Below, piece by piece: positions 19,615 through 24,103 of a stretch of 24,103 nucleotides of DNA. Source of the DNA: a virus; the IMG/VR virus record IMGVR_UViG_3300009703_000101, positions 1-24,103 of that record; one strand, written 5' to 3'. Both the position numbers and the translations under genes were made by a program. Below the pieces are notes generated by a model that saw nothing but the letters and a program-made list of their open reading frames with translations, did no database searches and was not told the origin of the DNA. The stretch's first letter is position 1, and every line of letters begins with the position of its first letter.

Positions 19615-20004
19615 TTAATGTTGAATTACTTTTAAAGTTATACTAACTATTCCATCATCTGTTAATTTTTTATACCAAGTACCGCCAGCATCCTTAGCTC
19701 TAATAACTTGGAATGAATCAACCAATTTAAATTCTACATTATATTCATCCATAAAATACCTTGCTGTCGTCCCATGCTTACTATCGGTCCAATCTTTTAT
19801 TAAGTCTTTCAGCGCTTTATCTCCGCCATAAAAAAAAGTATCAATAACCTCAATGTTTCCCGTCTTAACTCTTGTAGTCTTTCCAAGGTCTCCCCACTCA
19901 GCCTTATTCTTAAACATTTTAACTATTTTAGGTGCTGTCATTTTCCCTTCATTTAAAAGTTCTTCTCTTATTATTTGTTTTAGTCTTGTTTTTGTTAATT
20001 TCAT
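19615..20004 (-). CDS. Putative capsid-targeted internal protein, leader family A (129 aa)
   Basis: The leader MKLTKTRLKQIIREELLNE is followed by Gly, so L-N-E/G is a proper T4 gp21-type cut site (hydrophobic-x-Glu, then a small residue) after residue 19. The mature part would be 110 residues: a basic start (KMTAPKIVKMFKNKAEWGDL) and a beta-rich remainder (KTGNIEVIDTFFYGGD, then VEFKLVDSFQVIRA). No known domain is recognised. It forms part of a closely spaced series of leader genes. Confidence 0.65.
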   Translation of the reverse strand: MKLTKTRLKQIIREELLNEGKMTAPKIVKMFKNKAEWGDLGKTTRVKTGNIEVIDTFFYGGDKALKDLIKDWTDSKHGTTARYFMDEYNVEFKLVDSFQVIRAKDAGGTWYKKLTDDGIVSITLKVIQH

Positions 20005-20016
20005 TTTTTCATCCCC

Positions 20017-20508
20017 TTATGCTGGTTCTAACCAATCATCAATTGTTTTTTTATTATAATATTCAACACCACCTTTATCCCATTCAACTGTTACTCTGCC
20101 CTTATATCCAATATCAGCTATTGTACCTTTCTTACCAGATGAGTTTTTAACTTTTTTGCCAAGTTTGACTGGTCCTAATTTATTTTTAGTTTTTAACCAT
20201 TTATCAATAGTTGTTAGTTCATTCAATTTCTGAATTTCTTCTCTTATGATTTGTCTTACTTTGTTTTCAACACTTTCATTCTGTTTTTTTGATTCCAAGA
20301 ATTTTTTTGCCATATATCGTTCTTTTTTATATTCCACTTTAACCCATTTCTTTCTCATTGATTCAGGCATATCATCATAATTTTCTGACATTGAATTATT
20401 AACAAACCAAGCAATTCGTCTTGCATCTGCATTTACGATTTTTCTGTATCGGTTTTCTTCTAATGTTTTCATCCATACTCGTATTTCTTTGATTGTTGTT
20501 TTTTTCAT
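20017..20508 (-). CDS. Two-part protein with an internal family A leader segment (163 aa)
   Basis: Residues 1-80 form a basic helical unit (MKKTTIKEIRVWMKTLEENR...). Residues 82-97 read NKVRQIIREEIQKLNE, the core and cut motif of the family A leader, but inside the chain. The C-terminal 65 residues form a small SH3/KOW-like beta domain: VKLGKKVKNSSGKKGTIADI, then GRVTVEWDKGGVEYY. This looks like a fusion of an upstream gene with a leader protein. If the head protease cuts after LNE, the beta domain would be released. Confidence 0.65.
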   Translation of the reverse strand: MKKTTIKEIRVWMKTLEENRYRKIVNADARRIAWFVNNSMSENYDDMPESMRKKWVKVEYKKERYMAKKFLESKKQNESVENKVRQIIREEIQKLNELTTIDKWLKTKNKLGPVKLGKKVKNSSGKKGTIADIGYKGRVTVEWDKGGVEYYNKKTIDDWLEPA

Positions 20509-20512
20509 TGTC

Positions 20513-20785
20513 TCATTTCCTTATTCTAATTTTAGCACCGCCTGGTTTTATAATACTTACCATTCCTATATTATCACCTTTAGCATTTTTAAAATAATAA
20601 ACATACCCTACACCAGGAACGTGCTGTTTTTTTGGTTTCATGTTTGGAAATATCTTTTTTACCTGAGCCCAAACCTTCTTGTTTAATGTTTTTTCACCAG
20701 TTTTTATTACTGTCCAATCAGCTTCATTCAATAGTTGCATTTCTTCTCTGATGATTTGTTTAAGTTTTGATTTAGTTAGTTTCAT
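20513..20785 (-). CDS. Putative capsid-targeted internal protein, leader family A (90 aa)
   Basis: The leader MKLTKSKLKQIIREEMQL is followed by LNE/A, an ideal T4-type cut site after residue 21. The mature part of about 69 residues is a small basic beta-rich domain (KKVWAQVKKIFPNMKPKKQH, then GYVYYFKNAKGDNIGMVSII). I use the ATG at 20785, which overlaps the preceding stop (TAATG) and begins the leader; the frame extends upstream to 20809, inside the previous gene. No family is recognised for the mature domain. Confidence 0.65.
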   Translation of the reverse strand: MKLTKSKLKQIIREEMQLLNEADWTVIKTGEKTLNKKVWAQVKKIFPNMKPKKQHVPGVGYVYYFKNAKGDNIGMVSIIKPGGAKIRIRK

Positions 20786-21054
20786 TATGAATGTCGTCCT
20801 TTTTCCCAAATGATGCTACCAATAGCATCAATCAACCGATTAAAATCTTTAACTTTACCTTTAGTCACTCCACCACCTCCAACTTCGTAAGTGGCTATAA
20901 CTTTATTATCTAATTTCAATACACCTTTTTCTCCATCAACTGTATTACTCAATTTACCGTGGTCTGTATTGATAACTGATATTTGGGTATCTGATTCTTC
21001 ATTTAACAGTTCTTCTCTTATGATTTGTTTTAGTTTTGTTTTAGTTAATTTCAT
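20785..21054 (-). CDS. Putative capsid-targeted internal protein, leader family A (89 aa)
   Basis: The leader MKLTKTKLKQIIREELLNE is followed by Glu-Ser, so the cut could fall after LNE or after NEE before Ser. The mature part looks like two beta hairpins (GVLKLDNKVIATYEVGGGGV) and a helix (FNRLIDAIGSIIWEKG). TAGGAGATAC precedes the ATG. It is coupled to the next gene by a one-base overlap. Confidence 0.65.
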   Translation of the reverse strand: MKLTKTKLKQIIREELLNEESDTQISVINTDHGKLSNTVDGEKGVLKLDNKVIATYEVGGGGVTKGKVKDFNRLIDAIGSIIWEKGRHS

Positions 21055-21095
21055 TGTATCTCCTAATCCTAAGTTGTTATTTATTCACAATGCAT

Positions 21096-21123
21096 CTTAT
21101 ATCTATGTAATAAATGTATGCAA
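21096..21123 (-). promoter_or_regulatory. Possible promoter (TTGCAT-16-TATAAG)
   Basis: TTGCAT (21118-21123) and TATAAG (21096-21101) lie 16 bp apart, 42 bases upstream of the 89-residue leader gene. It does not match the 18-bp family, so the internal-protein cluster may use another class (late). Weak evidence. Confidence 0.3.
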
Positions 21124-21143
21124 CCATAATTAAGTCTTTAAAC

Positions 21144-21749
21144 TTATTCATTTTCTAATCTCTTAACTATATTCATTATACCTTTATTATTCTTTTTAGC
21201 TCCATTATGACTTGACAATCCCTTTTTCCCATCAAAGTTTTTTTCCAATGACTTTGCTACTTTTGGCCAGAAAAGTTTATTGTTGTCATACCATTTTTTA
21301 CTACCTTGATATATTAGTTTTTCTGCTTTTGACTTGTCTATTGTTACTACTTTACCAGTCTTTTCAACCCAATATGTAACATTTTTATTATCGACTGTCA
21401 ATACAACAATATGTTCTACTTTACCACCTGAACTATCTATCCAATATTCAGTTAATGGTGCTATATACATTTTAGATTCTGTAATTAAGTTTTCTTTAAC
21501 TAAAATTTGTGATTTATGTGTTCGTAATACCATACCAGCACCTAAACCAATTCCTCGTTCTTTTGCCTTTTCTATTACTTCATATTTACCTTTACCCAAA
21601 TCTTTAATAAACCAATCTTTTTTGTTGACCCTACCGCTATCTAAACCTTTATCTAATAGATGTTTTACTATTTGTTTATCTCTGGCAGTTAGATGACCCG
21701 ATAATACTTTTATTTTTATTTCAGTTAGTATATCTTTTAATTTAATCAT
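21144..21749 (-). CDS. Putative capsid-targeted internal protein, leader family B (201 aa)
   Basis: The leader MIKLKDILTE resembles the T4 internal-protein leader MKTYQEFIAE in length, in the acidic-hydrophobic end and in the final Glu. A second candidate cut, LITE/S, lies near residue 90 and would split an N-terminal basic domain (HLTARDKQIVKHLLDKGLDS) from a C-terminal one (VVLTVDNKNVTYWVEKTGKV, then a Lys-rich end). The start overlaps the previous stop as ATGA. No known enzyme motif is visible. Confidence 0.65.
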   Translation of the reverse strand: MIKLKDILTEIKIKVLSGHLTARDKQIVKHLLDKGLDSGRVNKKDWFIKDLGKGKYEVIEKAKERGIGLGAGMVLRTHKSQILVKENLITESKMYIAPLTEYWIDSSGGKVEHIVVLTVDNKNVTYWVEKTGKVVTIDKSKAEKLIYQGSKKWYDNNKLFWPKVAKSLEKNFDGKKGLSSHNGAKKNNKGIMNIVKRLENE

Positions 21750-22624
21750 TCAATAGTTCCCCCCCTATCTTCTACAAAAGAAATTACATCACGAGTACCA
21801 CCCCAAACTACAGCACCTTTTGCAACCTTTTTCAAATATTTATCTATATCTTTTCGTGTCAATTTGGTTCTAACACCGTTTACATTAAATCCCCGATTCA
21901 TCCAAGTATATATATCTGAATTATCCTGCATTACTAACACATCTTTGATTTTTATCTTACTGACCAATGTTTCATTCCATTCAAACCAATTATATGGACC
22001 AGTATCTAAAGCTTTAGTTCCAAATTTATCGGTGATTGTCTTTTTGTTTTTCACCATCAATTTAGTTATTTCATCTATGTATATTTTTATATATTGTTGT
22101 TTTTCTTTATTGGTCATTGTTCCAACTTCGCCATCATCTTGTATATATCCAAGCGCCTTAGCCTTTTCGTGTAAATCCGCCCAAGTTTTGTTTTTCGACA
22201 TATGTTGCTGTAGTTTCCATTTTCCTTTAATATTCCCAAGTAATCCATCAAACAAGTGAACATTTAACCATCTTCTTCCACTTTCATCTACACCAGAACC
22301 AATATCCTGATTTGCTGATATTAACAACTTACCTTCAACATGAAATAATATACCACCACCCGTTTGTATTCCTTTACCCTGAGCCAAGTCAGAATGTTGT
22401 GTAATAGCTGTAAATGTTGATAGCGACTTCTTTGTTCCTATTGATTTTTTTACATTACCATTCACCACATGGTCTAATTCAGTCATATGGAATGCACTGA
22501 CATTAACATCACCAATTACCTTTTTCATAATTGGAATAGATATTGGAATATTTAATAGATGCACTTGTTTAAATGTTTTATCCACCCAAGCCAATTCTGT
22601 AATTAAGTCTTTTAATTTAATCAT
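21746..22624 (-). CDS. Leader family B protein, possible ADP-ribosyltransferase (292 aa)
   Basis: It begins with the leader MIKLKDLITE. The body has a spacing that recalls ADP-ribosyltransferases: a first strand NVSAFHMTELDHVVNG with a candidate catalytic His, a Ser-Thr strand KKSLSTFTAITQ, and a late WFEWNETLVSKIKIKDVLVM resembling the catalytic-Glu strand (E-[TV]-L-V, then alternating hydrophobics). Between them lies DIGSGVDESGRRWLNVHLFD. T4 Alt is an ADP-ribosyltransferase carried in the head and injected to modify host RNA polymerase, so the combination makes sense; the enzyme call is tentative. It is coupled by ATGA overlaps to genes on both sides. Confidence 0.6.
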   Translation of the reverse strand: MIKLKDLITELAWVDKTFKQVHLLNIPISIPIMKKVIGDVNVSAFHMTELDHVVNGNVKKSIGTKKSLSTFTAITQHSDLAQGKGIQTGGGILFHVEGKLLISANQDIGSGVDESGRRWLNVHLFDGLLGNIKGKWKLQQHMSKNKTWADLHEKAKALGYIQDDGEVGTMTNKEKQQYIKIYIDEITKLMVKNKKTITDKFGTKALDTGPYNWFEWNETLVSKIKIKDVLVMQDNSDIYTWMNRGFNVNGVRTKLTRKDIDKYLKKVAKGAVVWGGTRDVISFVEDRGGTIE

Positions 22625-23397
22625 TTTTTATTTTTCTTTAAAATTCTTTGTTTTTTAATCCACTGCAACCCTCTATTATTTTTAGTAGCTTTTTTAACAA
22701 ACTTTGAAATGTATTTAGTTACAAGTGAGTTAAATTTCTTCGCTGCATCTTCCACAGATAAATGTTTTGAATTATCCACCAATACAAAGTTTGCCTGTCC
22801 GAATAAATTTTGAAATTTACCCATATTGTTTTGGACATCATTCCAAGATTTTTCTAATATATCTTCTGGTAATTTTCGTTTTCTCTTTTTATTCCGTTCG
22901 TGTGCTACTTCTAATGATGTATTAACAAAAACCATATATGTATCATATCCAAGTTTCTCTAATTTTTCTTTTTCTTTGGCTATTTTACCATAATTATGAC
23001 CAGTTCCATCTATAATCATACCAAGGCGGCCTTCGGTATATTGTTTCATTCTTTGTTTTGTTAATTCTTTAGCAAACATTCTTACACTTGGGTCATCTTC
23101 TGATTCACCAGTTACTTGTTGAAATATATCATCTGGCCACATATCAATATCAAGATTACCAGTTCCAACAGTTTCAAAACCGAATTTCTTTAATAAAAAT
23201 TCAAATTCAGAATCAGAATTTACAGTTTTCATTCCTGTATATGATATGTTAATTTTCTCTGGAATGCCGAATAGTTTTGATACGACAAACGATTTACCAC
23301 TAGCTGGCCCACCTGCCAGAAATACAGCTTTCAGAATACCTTTGTCATCAACACCTTCATTGATGTTCAATTTTATTAAGTCTTTTAGTTTAATCAT
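22621..23397 (-). CDS. Leader family B protein with P-loop kinase domain, zeta-toxin-like (258 aa)
   Basis: The leader MIKLKDLIKLNINE is followed by Gly, giving a proper I-N-E/G cut after residue 14. The body is a P-loop kinase: AVFLAGGPASGKSFVVSKLF with Walker A at 29-36, GMIIDGTGHNY (Asp130) in the Walker B place, and an Arg/Lys-rich lid VAHERNKKRKRKLPEDI. The layout is that of the zeta-toxin/polynucleotide-kinase group, which phosphorylates small molecules or nucleic-acid ends; the substrate cannot be told. The C-terminus is very basic. A 13-residue micro frame with a strong ribosome site ends 10 bases upstream and may feed ribosomes to this weakly marked start. Confidence 0.78.
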   Translation of the reverse strand: MIKLKDLIKLNINEGVDDKGILKAVFLAGGPASGKSFVVSKLFGIPEKINISYTGMKTVNSDSEFEFLLKKFGFETVGTGNLDIDMWPDDIFQQVTGESEDDPSVRMFAKELTKQRMKQYTEGRLGMIIDGTGHNYGKIAKEKEKLEKLGYDTYMVFVNTSLEVAHERNKKRKRKLPEDILEKSWNDVQNNMGKFQNLFGQANFVLVDNSKHLSVEDAAKKFNSLVTKYISKFVKKATKNNRGLQWIKKQRILKKNKK

Positions 23398-23407
23398 AAT
23401 ATTCGCT

Positions 23408-23449
23408 CTACAATGTAATTATTTTTAATAAATCTGTTAGTTTCATCAT
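23408..23449 (-). CDS. Micro reading frame with leader-like sequence (13 aa)
   Basis: The frame MMKLTDLLKIITL resembles leader B (MIKLKDLI) and has a strong ribosome site (TAGGAG) five bases upstream, better than that of the kinase gene it precedes. It may be a broken leader gene or a translational entry point for the kinase. Confidence 0.4.
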   Translation of the reverse strand: MMKLTDLLKIITL

Positions 23450-23455
23450 TTGCTC

Positions 23456-23977
23456 CTAAATGAATTTCTTGTATTCTTTTTGATGTTCTGGTGTCAATTT
23501 ATCAAAATTCTTTTTTAATGATTTCTTTAAGTTTGAGAATATACCATCAATATGTTTTAATATAGCTTTTGAATTTGCTGTTTTCTTTCTTGCAGGAACT
23601 TTAATTGTTTCATAAGCCATCCAAGTTTGTTTTATCGGTTTAATTACAAAACTAACTCCACTATTTGTTTCAAATGATATTTTACTTTCACCAATGTTTC
23701 CATCTTCCATACCATCAATAACAAAAGTAACCCTACACGGTGAATTATGAGCAATTCCATTTGACCATTGTGATTTTGTTCCTAATATAAATGTTCCTTG
23801 AATACTTTCATATAATCTTGTATCCCATTTTGCACTATGGTATGAACCTGGAAAATGTTTTTTCATAACACCAACTACATCTTTTGATAATTGTTCTGCA
23901 TCATTTAGAGTTGCTTCATTCAATTTCTGAATTTCTTCTCTGATGATTTGTTTCAATCTTGTTTTTGTTAGTTTCAT
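23456..23977 (-). CDS. Putative capsid-targeted internal protein, leader family A (173 aa)
   Basis: The leader begins MKLTKTRLKQIIREEIQ and ends KLNE before Ala, an ideal cut site after residue 21. The mature part has an N-terminal helix (NDAEQLSKDVVGVMKKHFPG), a beta-sheet core (YESIQGTFILGTKSQW, PCRVTFVIDGMEDGNIGESK, VSFVIKPIKQTWMAY) and a lysine-rich helical end (FSNLKKSLKKNFDKLTPEHQ). No family is recognised. TAGGAG precedes the ATG and overlaps the end of the upstream gene. Confidence 0.65.
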   Translation of the reverse strand: MKLTKTRLKQIIREEIQKLNEATLNDAEQLSKDVVGVMKKHFPGSYHSAKWDTRLYESIQGTFILGTKSQWSNGIAHNSPCRVTFVIDGMEDGNIGESKISFETNSGVSFVIKPIKQTWMAYETIKVPARKKTANSKAILKHIDGIFSNLKKSLKKNFDKLTPEHQKEYKKFI

Positions 23978-23983
23978 TTTTTA

Positions 23984-24103
23984 TCATCTCCTAAATGGTG
24001 CGTTAAAACTCATTTTTCTTATTTTTTGTAATTTGTAAAAATCCGTCTCTGTTACAAAGTATTCTTTTTTATCTACTGTAATTCGGAATCCACCTTCACC
24101 TGC
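23984..24103 (-). CDS. C-terminal end of a gene that continues beyond the window
   Basis: The last 39 codons are visible and read AGEGGFRITVDKKEYFVTET, then DFYKLQKIRKMSFNAPFRR and TGA. The start lies outside the window. The beta-like first half and basic tail give no family. It ends six bases before the next gene, whose ribosome site overlaps this stop, so it may belong to the same operon. Confidence 0.55.
   Translation of the reverse strand, partial: AGEGGFRITVDKKEYFVTETDFYKLQKIRKMSFNAPFRR

Noticed and set aside
120-24103. Plus-strand reading frames
   Set aside because: All are mirror frames of minus-strand genes or short frames in gaps; none has a convincing ribosome site or a recognisable domain.

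Overview
The window looks like part of the genome of a large, AT-rich tailed phage of T4-like character, probably marine. Every gene I can support lies on the minus strand, so transcription runs from high to low coordinates. Genes are tightly packed, often overlap by 1-8 bases, and many are tiny proteins with no recognisable family. The phage call rests on this layout, on a family of proteins with short N-terminal leaders ending in T4 prohead-protease-type cut sites, and on genes known from T4-like marine phages: peptide deformylase, small heat-shock protein, a CobS/MoxR-like AAA+ ATPase and an ATP-dependent DNA ligase. The host cannot be read from the sequence.

Layout from low to high coordinate. 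1-2.7 kb: two short proteins with signal peptides, a trypsin-like serine protease, a tRNA with a CAU anticodon, a complete one-piece tmRNA and three small proteins. 2.8-5.1 kb: an Hsp20-DnaK operon. 5.2-8.7 kb: peptide deformylase, a basic zinc-ribbon protein, translation initiation factor IF-3, a four-helix membrane protein with a tandem-repeat tail, a J-domain protein and small proteins; several of these lack an ATG start. 8.7-10 kb: small proteins, including an FmdB-type zinc ribbon and a three-helix membrane protein. 10-15.8 kb: a DUF262/ParB-like plus HNH nuclease, DNA ligase, a small operon whose middle gene has an L7/L12-like C-terminus, and the AAA+ ATPase. 15.8-18.5 kb: tiny genes separated by closely related promoters, with a probable structured non-coding RNA that has its own promoter and terminator. 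18.5-24.1 kb: two small genes, then a cluster of at least eight proteins sharing one of two short leaders.

Three systems stand out. First, the 19.3-24 kb cluster looks like a set of capsid-targeted internal proteins packaged in the head and possibly injected into the host. Unrelated bodies, including a P-loop kinase and a possible ADP-ribosyltransferase, follow leaders that mostly end in L/I-x-E. Second, eleven intergenic promoters share one design: a TTGTAT-like or TAGGTY-like -35, exactly 18 bp, then TATATT, mostly with AAAGGTTCG-like spacer ends. They form a phage regulon that also drives the non-coding RNA. Third, the phage carries a translation and protein-quality kit (IF-3, deformylase, tRNA-CAU, tmRNA, DnaK, J-protein, Hsp20). 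All functional calls come from motifs read by eye; no database search was run.
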